NCBI RefSeq assembly: GCF_013002715.1
Contig: NZ_JABENB010000001.1
Span: 1,550,001 to 1,614,000 of the forward strand
Direction: 5' to 3'
DNA from: Flexivirga aerilata
GTDB taxonomy: Bacteria > Actinomycetota > Actinomycetes > Actinomycetales > Dermatophilaceae
DNA: 64,000 nt
Shown: positions 8,802 to 16,792 of the stretch, piece by piece
Layout: each line of letters starts with the position of its first letter
Numbering within the stretch: position 1 is the stretch's first letter
The notes under the pieces: generated by a model
The model's database searches: none
What the model was told of the DNA's origin: nothing
The model's input: the letters and a program-made list of their open reading frames with translations, nothing else
Made by a program: the position numbers and the translations under genes

Positions 8802-9552
8802 CGAACATCGGTGTCCGGCTGCGATATTCGGCATAGCCCGGGCGGTCAGCCATCGCCTTCTCGAGCAACCGGGCACCGCTGCCCCAGACCAGCAGGCCCA
8901 CCATGATCGCCGGTGACAAGACCGTCGCGACGCCGGGCCAGGCGGCGCACGCCACGAGGTAGACGCCCACCCAGAAGCACGCGTCGCCGAAGTAGTTGGG
9001 ATGGCGCGACCACGCCCACAGGCCGGTGTCCAGGATCGGCGGGCGAGGTTGCTGCTGCTTGTAGTTGGTCAGTTGCGCGTCGGCGACGGCCTCGATGACC
9101 AGCCCGGCGACCGCGACCACCACGCCCAGCACGGCGAGGACGACGAGCGCGCCGCCCGGGTCGGACGTGACCGCCACGACCTGGATCGGCGCCGAGACGA
9201 TCCACTGGATCAGGCCCTGCAGACCGAACACCCGCAGTGCAGTCGCAAGGGTCGAACGCCCTTGCGTCATACGCACATAACGCGGGTCGTCGTCGTGCGG
9301 CCGGCTCCGCCGCCCGATGTGTATGGCGAGGCGTGCGGCCCAGGCGGTCACCAACACCGCGAGCGCGACGCGCCGCCATACGCCGCCGTGGCCGGTCGCC
9401 AGGCCGAGCAGTGCCACGGCCGCGATGCCCGGACCCCAGACCACGTCGGCCACGTCCCAGCGGCCGGCCCGTCGTGACCACCAGAATGCGGCCGCCTGGA
9501 TGAGCGCCACGAGGACGGCGCTGGCCAGTGCCATCCAGAGGAGGTCAGGCAC
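8779..9552 (-). CDS. DUF1295 membrane protein (steroid 5-alpha-reductase-like fold)
   Basis: 257 residues, about six membrane helices. The C-terminal GLWAWSRHPNYFGDACFW (near 180) is the signature of the DUF1295/isoprenylcysteine methyltransferase-like fold, and KAMADRPGYAEYRSRTPMF ends the domain. The GTG start at 9552 overlaps the CFA synthase stop by 8 bases. In M. tuberculosis the equivalent gene (Rv0446c, from memory) sits next to ufaA1 and sigK, so a role in membrane-lipid modification is likely, but no reaction has been fixed. Confidence 0.8.
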   Translation of the reverse strand: MPDLLWMALASAVLVALIQAAAFWWSRRAGRWDVADVVWGPGIAAVALLGLATGHGGVWRRVALAVLVTAWAARLAIHIGRRSRPHDDDPRYVRMTQGRSTLATALRVFGLQGLIQWIVSAPIQVVAVTSDPGGALVVLAVLGVVVAVAGLVIEAVADAQLTNYKQQQPRPPILDTGLWAWSRHPNYFGDACFWVGVYLVACAAWPGVATVLSPAIMVGLLVWGSGARLLEKAMADRPGYAEYRSRTPMFVMRPPAR

Positions 9553-10861
9553 GCGGATCGCTCCAGGACGCCGGGCGCACGGCGGGCAGTCGCGAGGGTC
9601 CGGTGCGGCGCCGCACGGCGAGGATCTGGTCGACACCCATCCGGCCCTGCTCGAAGGCGAGCAGGCCACCGGCGAGATAGAGCTCCCAGACCCGGATCAC
9701 CTCCGGATCGACGAGTTGTTCGATTTGCGAGCGGTTTTGGTCGAATCGGCGCTGCCACGACCGCACCGTCCACGCATAGTGTTCGCGCATCGCGTGCACG
9801 TCGCGCACCTCCAGCCCGGCAGCCTCCAGAAGTTCGATCGTGTCACCGACCGGCCGCATCGTCATGTCGGGTGCGATGAACGCCTCGATGAAGGGACCGC
9901 CGCCCGGGTGCCGTCCGCGCCGGCTCATCTGCTGCACGAGGATGCGCGCGTCGTCGTGCGCGGCATCGTGCAGGACCTTCGCGTAGGTCGGGTAACCCTT
10001 GTCACCGGCGTGCTCGCCCATCTCCAGCGATGCGACGGCGTCGTAGCGACCCTGCACGTCGCGGTAGTCGCGCAGCTCGATCGTCACCCGGTCCTGCAGG
10101 CCGCGATCGTGAATGCGCTTGTCGATGAACGCTTTCTGCTCCTCGGCGATGGTCACCCCGGTGACCTTGGCGCCGTAACGCTCGGCCGCGTGGAGCGAGA
10201 GCGATCCCCATCCGCAGCCGACGTCGAGCATCGTCATGCCGGGTCGCTGGTCGAGGCCGATCTTGCGGCAGACCAGGTCGAGTTTGTCGGCCTGCGCCGC
10301 CTCGAGCGGGTAGGCGTCGGTCTCGGCTCCGTCGATGTCGCCCTCGGTGACGTAGGCGCAGGAGTAGGCCATGTGCTGATCGAGGATCATCTCGTAGAAC
10401 CGGCTGTCGACGTCGTAGTGGTGGTGGATCACGTCACGGTCGCGGGTGCGGGAGTGCAGCCGGCCGCGCACCGCGATCTGGGTCTTCGGTGCGGTCAGGG
10501 GAGCACCGACGGCACCGGTGGTGAAGGCGGCCCGGAGCGCGCGGGGCAGCCGGGCGAGCAGTGTGCCCCGGTCCTTGAGGTCGCGGTCGGCGACGGTGCC
10601 CCACGCGTGCCGCAGCGCGTCGGCGACGTTGCCGTCGACCTCCAGGTCTCCGGCGACATAGGCCTGTGCGGCGCCGAGTTCGCCCGGGTGCCAGAGCAAT
10701 CGGCGCAACGCATCGGGACTGTTGAGCCGCACGTGCGGCCCGTCGGCCGCGCCCGCGGTGCTGCCGTCCCAGGCGGTCAGCCGCACCGGGAGGTCACCGC
10801 CGACGACCGGGCGCAGCGCCTCGGCCAGGGTGCCGGCGACGTCGGCCGGCCTCGCGCTCAC
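9545..10861 (-). CDS. Cyclopropane-fatty-acid synthase family methyltransferase, copy 2
   Basis: 438 residues. After an N-terminal lipid-binding part (LGAAQAYVAGDLEVDGNV) comes the SAM domain with MTMLDVGCGWGSLSLHAAER near 200, preceded by HHHYDVDSRFYEMILD and followed by FIEAFIAPDMTM around the active site. Such enzymes add a methylene or methyl group from SAM across lipid double bonds. GTG start at 10861 overlaps copy 1's stop as GTGA; a longer upstream frame lies inside copy 1 and is not real. Copies 1 and 2 differ clearly in sequence (DVGCGWG against EIGSGWG), so they may act on different positions or in sequence. Confidence 0.85.
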   Translation of the reverse strand: MSARPADVAGTLAEALRPVVGGDLPVRLTAWDGSTAGAADGPHVRLNSPDALRRLLWHPGELGAAQAYVAGDLEVDGNVADALRHAWGTVADRDLKDRGTLLARLPRALRAAFTTGAVGAPLTAPKTQIAVRGRLHSRTRDRDVIHHHYDVDSRFYEMILDQHMAYSCAYVTEGDIDGAETDAYPLEAAQADKLDLVCRKIGLDQRPGMTMLDVGCGWGSLSLHAAERYGAKVTGVTIAEEQKAFIDKRIHDRGLQDRVTIELRDYRDVQGRYDAVASLEMGEHAGDKGYPTYAKVLHDAAHDDARILVQQMSRRGRHPGGGPFIEAFIAPDMTMRPVGDTIELLEAAGLEVRDVHAMREHYAWTVRSWQRRFDQNRSQIEQLVDPEVIRVWELYLAGGLLAFEQGRMGVDQILAVRRRTGPSRLPAVRPASWSDPRA

Positions 10862-12117
10862 GCCTCGCCACCTTCGCGCACGAACGTCAGCTGGTGCACA
10901 TCGAGGTAGCCGGCCCGGAAGCCTCCCTCGGAGTAGCGCAGGTAGAAGTCCCACATCCGCCGGAAGGTGTTGTCGAAGCCCAGCTCGGCCAGCTCGTCCG
11001 CCCGCGCGTCGAAGCGCTGTGCCCACAGGTCGAGGGTGCGCGCGTAGGAGTCACCCATGGCCAGGTCGTCCACGATGCGCAGCCCGGCCCGGCCCGCGCT
11101 GGCCTCGATGAGCTCCATCGAGGGCAGTGCTCCGCCGGGGAAGATGTACTTGTGGATCCAGGTGTAGGTGTTGCGGGTCTGCAGCACCCGGTGGTGTGGC
11201 ATCACGATCGCCTGGACCGCGGCGCGCCCGCCCGGCCGCAGCACCGCCGCGATGCGGTCGAAGTAGGAGTCGAGGAAGTCCAGACCGACCGCCTCGATCA
11301 TCTCCACCGAGACGACCGCGTCGAACGTCCCGGTCACGTCGCGGTAGTCGCTGAGGCTCACGTGCGCGCGGTCGCCCAGGCCCGTGCGTTCGAGGAGGTC
11401 GTTGGCCCATCGCTGCTGCTCGGTGGACAGCGTGATGCTGTCCACGATGGCGCCGCGCTGTGCGGCGCGCAAGGCCAAACCGCCCCAGCCAGAACCGATT
11501 TCGAGCAGGCGGCTGCCCGTGCCGACGCCGGCCTGGTCGAGCAGCCGGTCGATCTTGCGGCGCTGTGCCGTCGTGAGGTGGTCGCTGGTGTCGAAGAGCG
11601 CCGACGAGTAGGTCATCGTCTCGTCGAGGAAGGTCGCGAACATCTCGTTGGACAGGTCGTAGTGCCGCTCGACGTTGGTGCGCGATTGCTCCGGCACCGG
11701 CCGGTCGCCGGCCGGTTGCCGCTTGAGCACCGCGGTCCGGAAGGCCCGCAGAGGCGCCGGCACGAGTTGCTCCACGCTCGAGGCGAACTGGGCGATGAGT
11801 CCGGCCAGGTCGTCGCTGTCCCATTCGCCCGCGAGGTAGGACTCGCCGAAACCGATCAGGCCGCCGCTGCCGATCCGCCGGGCCAGCGCGGACGGCTCGT
11901 GGACGTACATCGTGGGAGCTGCTCCACTGCGGTCACCGCCGAGGACGGTGCCGTCGGGCATCATGACCCGAATCCCCAACCGGGAGACGGCATGCCGGAA
12001 GATGCGCTCGGCGACGACGGTCGCGACGTCGGCGCGCACGCCTCGCGGGATGCGGGCCACGTCGGGCCAGCGCACCGGGTCGACGAGTGATGACGGTGGG
12101 TTGAGCGCGGTGCTCAT
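10858..12117 (-). CDS. Cyclopropane-fatty-acid synthase family methyltransferase, copy 1
   Basis: 419 residues. It shows GFGESYLAGEWDSDDLAGL (N-terminal lipid domain), NVERHYDLSNEMFATFLDE, SAM motif RLLEIGSGWGGLALRAA near 195, VSVEMIEAVG, and IHKYIFPGGALPSMELI, all conserved in mycobacterial UfaA1-like enzymes. It would methylate or cyclopropanate unsaturated phospholipid acyl chains. ATG 12117 has AGGAGG about 7 bases upstream and overlaps the DUF1365 stop by 4 bases. It is the closer counterpart of the single ufaA1 of the mycobacterial sigK locus. Confidence 0.87.
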   Translation of the reverse strand: MSTALNPPSSLVDPVRWPDVARIPRGVRADVATVVAERIFRHAVSRLGIRVMMPDGTVLGGDRSGAAPTMYVHEPSALARRIGSGGLIGFGESYLAGEWDSDDLAGLIAQFASSVEQLVPAPLRAFRTAVLKRQPAGDRPVPEQSRTNVERHYDLSNEMFATFLDETMTYSSALFDTSDHLTTAQRRKIDRLLDQAGVGTGSRLLEIGSGWGGLALRAAQRGAIVDSITLSTEQQRWANDLLERTGLGDRAHVSLSDYRDVTGTFDAVVSVEMIEAVGLDFLDSYFDRIAAVLRPGGRAAVQAIVMPHHRVLQTRNTYTWIHKYIFPGGALPSMELIEASAGRAGLRIVDDLAMGDSYARTLDLWAQRFDARADELAELGFDNTFRRMWDFYLRYSEGGFRAGYLDVHQLTFVREGGEA

Positions 12118-12833
12118 GACACCTCCTGGAGGTGGTCGGGTCGGGGTTGGACGGGAAGTCGTTTTGTCCAGAGGCGGATGCCCTGCAGGCGGATCCGGGC
12201 CGTGACGAGCTGGGACGCGAACGGCTGGTGGGCGAGCAGCCGCAGCCGGCCGGCGAGAGTGTGGGGCAGGACGCCCTGCCAGGTCGCGACGAACGGCCGC
12301 TGGCCGGGACGGTGCAGGGTGATGCGGACGTCGAAACCCTGCGGTCCGGGCGGTGGCACGCTCATCGTGTAGTCACCGGTGGTGTCGTTGAACGGCGAGA
12401 CGTAGAGCCGCTTTTCGGTCCGGGCGACGTCCCGGTCGTCGGGACTGACGACATACGCATGACGCTGGCCGTAGGTGTTGCGCACCTCGGCGATCACCGT
12501 CACCAGGGATCCGTCCGGTGCGGTGCACCAGTAGAGCGTGAGCGGGTCGAAGGCGTATCCCAGCGTCGCGGCGCCGCTGAGCGCGGTGATGCTGCACGCC
12601 GACAGGTCCAGTCCCCGCTCGCGCCCGAACGCGACCAGGTTGGCGCGCCAGTCGTCGCCGTCGCCGAGATGGTCGGCGGCGCGGAACCGCACGAACGGCC
12701 GCTGCCACCAACGCAGCCCGGCGTTGGGGTCGTCGTCGAGTGAGACCGCCCAGGTGCAGGTGCGGTAGGTGAAGTCGTGGCGGACGGGGGAGGTGCGGGT
12801 GTGCCGGACCGTCGCGAGGTATGCCGTGCTCAC
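12114..12833 (-). CDS. DUF1365 family protein
   Basis: 239 residues. It has the family start TAYLATVRHTRTSPVRHDFTYRTC, DPLTLYWC in the middle and a histidine-rich LHRPGQRPFVATW near 190. The function is unknown, but the family is almost always found with CFA synthases and an FAD oxidoreductase (Rv0448c beside Rv0447c/Rv0449c, from memory), so a step in modified fatty acid synthesis is inferred. The GTG start at 12833 overlaps the FAD gene stop as GTGA, and the stop overlaps CFA copy 1 as ATGA. Confidence 0.82.
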   Translation of the reverse strand: MSTAYLATVRHTRTSPVRHDFTYRTCTWAVSLDDDPNAGLRWWQRPFVRFRAADHLGDGDDWRANLVAFGRERGLDLSACSITALSGAATLGYAFDPLTLYWCTAPDGSLVTVIAEVRNTYGQRHAYVVSPDDRDVARTEKRLYVSPFNDTTGDYTMSVPPPGPQGFDVRITLHRPGQRPFVATWQGVLPHTLAGRLRLLAHQPFASQLVTARIRLQGIRLWTKRLPVQPRPDHLQEVS

Positions 12834-14119
12834 CACCGGCCCCCGAGCGCCTCCGCGGCGAGCAGACCGGACAGGGCACCGTCCTCGTGGAAGCCCCACC
12901 CGTGGTAGGCCCCGGCGAACGCGAGCCGAGGCTCGGTGAGCAGCGGCAGCCTCGCCTGTGCGGCCACGAATTCCCTGGAATACAGCGGGTGTTCGTACTG
13001 CATGCGGGCGACGACCGTCGCCGGGTCGACGCGACCCTCGCCGCCGAGCGTGACGAGCACTCGCTGGTCCTCGGGCGACTGCAGCCGCATCAACCGGGTC
13101 AGGTCGTAGGACACCAGCACGCCGTCGGTCGCCTCCACCAGCAGCCGGTAGTTCCAGGACGCCCGCGCCGCCCGGGCCGGCGGCAGCACGGAGCTGTCGG
13201 TGTGCAGCAGCGCCGGGTTCTGCGAATAACGCAGGGCGCCGAGCACCTCGGCCTGCTCGGGGCTCGGCGACTTGAGCATCGCGAGGGCGGCGGACGGATG
13301 CGTGGCGATCACGACCGCGCTGAAGTCGTGCTCGGCCCGGTCGGTCTGCAGGGTCACGCTGTCGGCACGCGGGGCGACCGCCTGCACCGGGGTGCCGAGC
13401 TCCAGATCGATGCGCGCGTCGGAGAAGACCCGCTCGACATAGGTGCGGGAACCGCCGGCGACCGTGCGCCACGTCGGGGAGCCGGTGACGGTGAGCATGC
13501 CGTGATGCTGCAGGAAGGTGAGCAGGCTGCGGGCGGGATAGGACAGCGCGTCCTGCGGCGCGCACGACCAGACGGCAGCGACGAGCGGCGTGGCGAAATG
13601 CTCGAGGAACGCCTCGTCGAACCGCAGCCGGGCCAGCCAGTCGCCGATGCTCGTCAGGTCGTCCGCGGCGGCCTCGCTGAGGAAATCGGTTGCAGCAGCG
13701 TGGAATCGGCGCACCTGCCACAACATCTTCAGGTATGCCGGGCGTCGCACGGTGGCCGGGTCGGCGAGGATGCCGCGCACGCCCTGGCCACCGGCATACT
13801 GCCAGCCGGTGCGCTCGGAGAAGACCGACATGCTCATGTCGGTCGGTCGCGTCTCGACCGACAACTCACCGAAGAGCCGTTGCAGGGTCGGGTAGGTGCG
13901 GTCGTTGTGCACGATGAAGCCGCTGTCGACGGGCACGGTGGCGCCGTCGGCAAGCCGGACGTCGTGGGTGTGGGCGTGTCCGCCCGGGCGGTCGTCGGCC
14001 TCGAAAACCGTCACCCGGCCGGTGCGGCACAAGACGTGGGCGGCGACCAGACCGGACACGCCGCTTCCGATGACTGCGTAGTGAGGTGGCACGGTGGTGG
14101 TTCGGTGCGGCGCGCTCAC
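12830..14119 (-). CDS. FAD-dependent amine oxidase-like oxidoreductase
   Basis: 429 residues. An N-terminal FAD-binding dinucleotide fold (YAVIGSGVSGLVAAHVL, then VFEADDRPGGHAHTHDV) is followed by FIVHNDRTYPTL and, at the C-terminus, RLAFAGAYHGWGFHEDGA, the FAD-contact end. It resembles the NAD(P)-binding, flavin amine-oxidase-like protein of the mycobacterial sigK locus (Rv0449c). A role in desaturating or reducing a lipid intermediate with DUF1365 and the CFA enzymes is inferred. GTG 14119 is the start, 12 bases after the Nudix stop. Confidence 0.85.
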   Translation of the reverse strand: MSAPHRTTTVPPHYAVIGSGVSGLVAAHVLCRTGRVTVFEADDRPGGHAHTHDVRLADGATVPVDSGFIVHNDRTYPTLQRLFGELSVETRPTDMSMSVFSERTGWQYAGGQGVRGILADPATVRRPAYLKMLWQVRRFHAAATDFLSEAAADDLTSIGDWLARLRFDEAFLEHFATPLVAAVWSCAPQDALSYPARSLLTFLQHHGMLTVTGSPTWRTVAGGSRTYVERVFSDARIDLELGTPVQAVAPRADSVTLQTDRAEHDFSAVVIATHPSAALAMLKSPSPEQAEVLGALRYSQNPALLHTDSSVLPPARAARASWNYRLLVEATDGVLVSYDLTRLMRLQSPEDQRVLVTLGGEGRVDPATVVARMQYEHPLYSREFVAAQARLPLLTEPRLAFAGAYHGWGFHEDGALSGLLAAEALGGRW

Positions 14120-14131
14120 CGGATGGGTCTC

Positions 14132-14560
14132 TCAGTCCTCTGACCGGACCGGGGTCCGATGGTCGTCGCGCAGTGCCGGGAAGACGTGCAGTGCGAGCAA
14201 CGGCGCGAGGTCGGCCGGGATGGTTTCGACCGGTTGCCAACGGAGTTCGGCGATCTCAGCCGATGCTCCGGTGATGGGGGCCGGCGGGTGCAGGTAGACC
14301 GTGCCGTGCACCTCGTGGCCGGCTTCGTTCGCGGCCGGTGCCCGCCATACGCCGAGGAGGGTGAGGTGCTCCGGGCAGAGCACGGCACCCACCTCCTCGG
14401 CCGTCTCCCGGACGGCCGCCGTCGCGGCGTCCTCGCCGGGCTCGGGCTTGCCGCCCGGCAGCTGGAACCGCTCGCTGCCGTGCTTGCGCACAGTGAGCAC
14501 GCGGCCGGCGTCATCGCGCAGGACGACGGCACTGACGGTCACGGTCGGCGCGGCGGTCAT
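14132..14560 (-). CDS. Nudix hydrolase
   Basis: 142 residues. The Nudix box is complete: GGKPEPGEDAATAAVRETAE then EVG, at about residues 37-59. It hydrolyses a nucleoside diphosphate linked to another moiety; the substrate is not evident. It sits in line with rskA (1-base gap) and the FAD gene, so it belongs to the sigK operon here, although I do not recall it in the mycobacterial locus. It may be an oxidised-nucleotide cleaner added to a redox-responsive operon, which is inference. Confidence 0.88.
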   Translation of the reverse strand: MTAAPTVTVSAVVLRDDAGRVLTVRKHGSERFQLPGGKPEPGEDAATAAVRETAEEVGAVLCPEHLTLLGVWRAPAANEAGHEVHGTVYLHPPAPITGASAEIAELRWQPVETIPADLAPLLALHVFPALRDDHRTPVRSED

Positions 14561-14561
14561 C

Positions 14562-15335
14562 TCAGGCCAGCGCGACCGTCATGAGCGGCTTGCTGGTCGG
14601 TTGCTGCGAGCCTCCCGCGGGTTCGACGGTCACTGCGGCGGCACTGGCGCCGGACACGGATCCGTCGAGCACGGTGGCGGTCCCGGGCGTGAGCAGGCCG
14701 GCGCTGACCGGCTTGCCACCCGCGATGAACCACGCCTGGTAGGCCTTCCCAGCCGGAGCCGGCGGCATCCCGCGCAGCGTCGCGACCGCCTTGCCGCGTT
14801 GTGCGGAGGTGACCACGACCAGCGACCCGCCGTCGGCGGAGACCGTCGTGCTGCGGGCGTCTGGTGCCTGCTCGACCTGCTGCACCGCCGAGACCGGTGC
14901 CTTGTCCTGCTGCCACGGCTGCGCCACCAGCGTCACGCCGCCCGCGATGAGCAGGACGGCAGCGGCAGCCGCGAGCAGCCAGCGTGCAGGGTGGTTGCGG
15001 CGGCGGCTCGCCGACACGGTCGTTGCCTGCGAGGTCCGGTCCGCCGGAGTCTCTGCGTGCGGCGCCGGTGATGGCGGTGCCGGTGTCTGCGGGGTCTGTG
15101 TTTGCGGGGTTTGTGCGACCGCGCTCAGCACCGAGTCGCGCAGCGCCGGTGGCGGGCTCACCGGCGCGGTCGACTCGCCGAGCGCCGCTGTCGCCTCCTG
15201 CAACTCAGCCACCTCGGCGCGGCACTGGGCGCAGTGCTCGAGGTGGCGGTCGGCCCATCGCCGACTGACCTCGTCCATTGCATCGAGCGCGTAGTCGAGC
15301 GTGTCGATGTGCTTGTCGTGCATGTCCTCGGTCAT
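14562..15335 (-). CDS. rskA: Anti-sigma-K factor RskA
   Basis: 257 residues. The N-terminal cytoplasmic domain has a zinc-finger-like HLEHCAQCRAEVAEL near 32-46; a Pro/Thr-rich linker with TPQTQTPQTP leads to one membrane helix (WLLAAAAAVLLIAGGV, near 118-134); the extracytoplasmic RskA domain contains AYQAWFIAGGKPVSAGLL. It would hold SigK inactive until an envelope signal triggers its proteolysis. The start overlaps sigK as ATGA, the usual coupling of a sigma factor and its antagonist. Confidence 0.9.
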   Translation of the reverse strand: MTEDMHDKHIDTLDYALDAMDEVSRRWADRHLEHCAQCRAEVAELQEATAALGESTAPVSPPPALRDSVLSAVAQTPQTQTPQTPAPPSPAPHAETPADRTSQATTVSASRRRNHPARWLLAAAAAVLLIAGGVTLVAQPWQQDKAPVSAVQQVEQAPDARSTTVSADGGSLVVVTSAQRGKAVATLRGMPPAPAGKAYQAWFIAGGKPVSAGLLTPGTATVLDGSVSGASAAAVTVEPAGGSQQPTSKPLMTVALA

Positions 15336-15940
15336 GATTCACCTCCCAGCGCGTCGCGCAGTCTGAGCAGCCCGTCACGGATGCGTGACTTGGCGGTGCC
15401 CAACGGTATGCCGAGGCGATCTGCCACCTCGGTGTGCGAAAGTCCTTCGAAATAGGCCAGTTCCACCGCTTCGCGTTGTCGTCCCGTGAGGGTGCCGATC
15501 GCGGCTCGGACTCGGTCTGCTCGCATGCGGTCGTCCACCTGCTCCGCCGTCGAGTCGTATGACGGGGCGTTCTGCTCCGCGGTGTAGGCCGTGTCGCGCC
15601 GACGGGACGCGTCGACGGCGCGCACCCGGTCCACCGCCTTGCGGTGCGCGATCGTGAACATCCACGACAACGCCGACCCGCGGCCGGCGTCGAAACCCGG
15701 GCTGCCGCGCCAGATCTCCAGGAAGACCTCCTGGGTGACCTCCTCGGCGAGCGTCCGGTCCACGACCACCCGGCAGACGAGACCGTGCAGCCGGGCGGCC
15801 GCCTCGTCGTACAACCGGGCGAAGGCGCGCTCGTCACCCTGTCCGACCTGCTGGAGCAGATCGGACAGGGTCGGTGCCTGGCCCACGGACATGGGGTCCA
15901 TTGTGGCGGGCGGGGCTCCCGTGACGAGCACTGAGGTCAT
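15332..15940 (-). CDS. sigK: ECF RNA polymerase sigma factor SigK
   Basis: 202 residues. Region 2 spans about residues 31-100 (FARLYDEAAARLHGLVCRVV; EEVTQEVFLEIWR) and region 4 about 140-195 (LTGRQREAVELAYFEGLSHT, then GIPLGTAKSRIRDGLLRLR). The partner RskA and the CFA/DUF1365/DUF1295/FAD neighbours identify it as SigK. It lies 33 bases behind the fasciclin gene and is probably transcribed from the promoter ahead of that gene, giving autoregulation. The start could be ATG 15940 or one of the internal ATGs at residues 14 and 17. Confidence 0.9.
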   Translation of the reverse strand: MTSVLVTGAPPATMDPMSVGQAPTLSDLLQQVGQGDERAFARLYDEAAARLHGLVCRVVVDRTLAEEVTQEVFLEIWRGSPGFDAGRGSALSWMFTIAHRKAVDRVRAVDASRRRDTAYTAEQNAPSYDSTAEQVDDRMRADRVRAAIGTLTGRQREAVELAYFEGLSHTEVADRLGIPLGTAKSRIRDGLLRLRDALGGES

Positions 15941-15973
15941 GGCATTTCTCGTGCGGTGACGAGCCGGCTGGTC

Positions 15974-16690
15974 CTACTTGCCCATCAGCACGGTGTCGAC
16001 GATGTAGACCGTGGCGTTGGCGGTCTGCACGTTGCCGCAGACGACCGCCGAGTTGCCGTCGACCTTGAAGTTCTCGCCCGAGCCGGCGACGGTCACGGTG
16101 GTGCCGGCGAGCGACTTGTGCGTGCCGGCCAGCTGCTGCGGGCTCAGGCGGCCCTGCACGACGTGGCCGGTGAGCAGCTTGGTCAGCTTCGCCTTGTCGG
16201 CGAGCACCGCGTCCAGGTCGGCCTTCGGGATCTTGGCGAAGGCCGAGTCGGCCGGCGCGAAGACGGTCAGCGCCGACGCGCTGTTGAGGGTGTCGACGAG
16301 GCCGGCCTTCTTGACGGCCGCCGTCAGGGTGGAGAGCGCGGGGTTGTTGGAGGCGGCCGTGGCGACCGGGTCCTGCGCCATACCGCTGAAGGAGCCCTTG
16401 CCGTCCTTCGGCACCGTGGAGCAGGCCGGGCCGAAGGGCTGTGCGGCGTTCGCGGCACCGCTGCCCATGCCGGACTCGCTGGCCATCGACGAGCCCATGC
16501 CGGACTCGCTGCCCATCGCGCTCGAGCTCATGCCCGATCCCGCGTCGCTGGTCATGGAGGACGAGCTGGAGGCCATCGGGGTGCTGTTGCCGCTGCTGGC
16601 CGAGCCGCCCGAACCGGACGAGCCGCATGCGGTGAGCGAGGCGGTCAGCAACGTCGCGGCCGCGAGGGTGACGGTCGTGCGAGTCTTCAT
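15974..16690 (-). CDS. Fasciclin-domain surface lipoprotein (MPT83-like)
   Basis: 238 residues. A signal peptide ends in a lipobox-like LTASLTAC (Cys 22). A low-complexity Ser/Gly/Met linker of about 60 residues with repeated ESGMGSS follows, then a FAS1 domain from near 100 (FGPACSTVPKDGKGSFSGMA; ALTVFAPADSAFAKIP; LTGHVVQGRLSP; ATVYIVDTVLMG). Mycobacterial MPT70/MPT83 are the best-known SigK-controlled proteins and have this domain. ATG 16690 has AGGAG 9 bases ahead; a longer in-frame start at 16747 lies inside the promoter and is rejected. The SigK-type promoter at 16734-16760 precedes it. Confidence 0.9.
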   Translation of the reverse strand: MKTRTTVTLAAATLLTASLTACGSSGSGGSASSGNSTPMASSSSSMTSDAGSGMSSSAMGSESGMGSSMASESGMGSGAANAAQPFGPACSTVPKDGKGSFSGMAQDPVATAASNNPALSTLTAAVKKAGLVDTLNSASALTVFAPADSAFAKIPKADLDAVLADKAKLTKLLTGHVVQGRLSPQQLAGTHKSLAGTTVTVAGSGENFKVDGNSAVVCGNVQTANATVYIVDTVLMGK

Positions 16691-16733
16691 GGTCTTAACT
16701 CCTGAGGTTTTCGGTGCCTTACGAACACTGGTG

Positions 16734-16760
16734 ATTCGGTGCCGCACGGTGATCGGATGG
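16734..16760 (-). promoter_or_regulatory. SigK-type promoter of the fasciclin-sigK operon
   Basis: On the minus strand CCATCC (16755-16760) and CCGAAT (16734-16739) are separated by 15 bases. This matches the mycobacterial SigK consensus as I recall it (CCATCC, about 16 bases, CCGAAT). It lies 44 bases ahead of the fasciclin ATG, so transcription would start near 16727. Confidence 0.75.
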
Positions 16761-16792
16761 GTGTGGCGGCAGATGATTTGCGTCGGCCGGGA

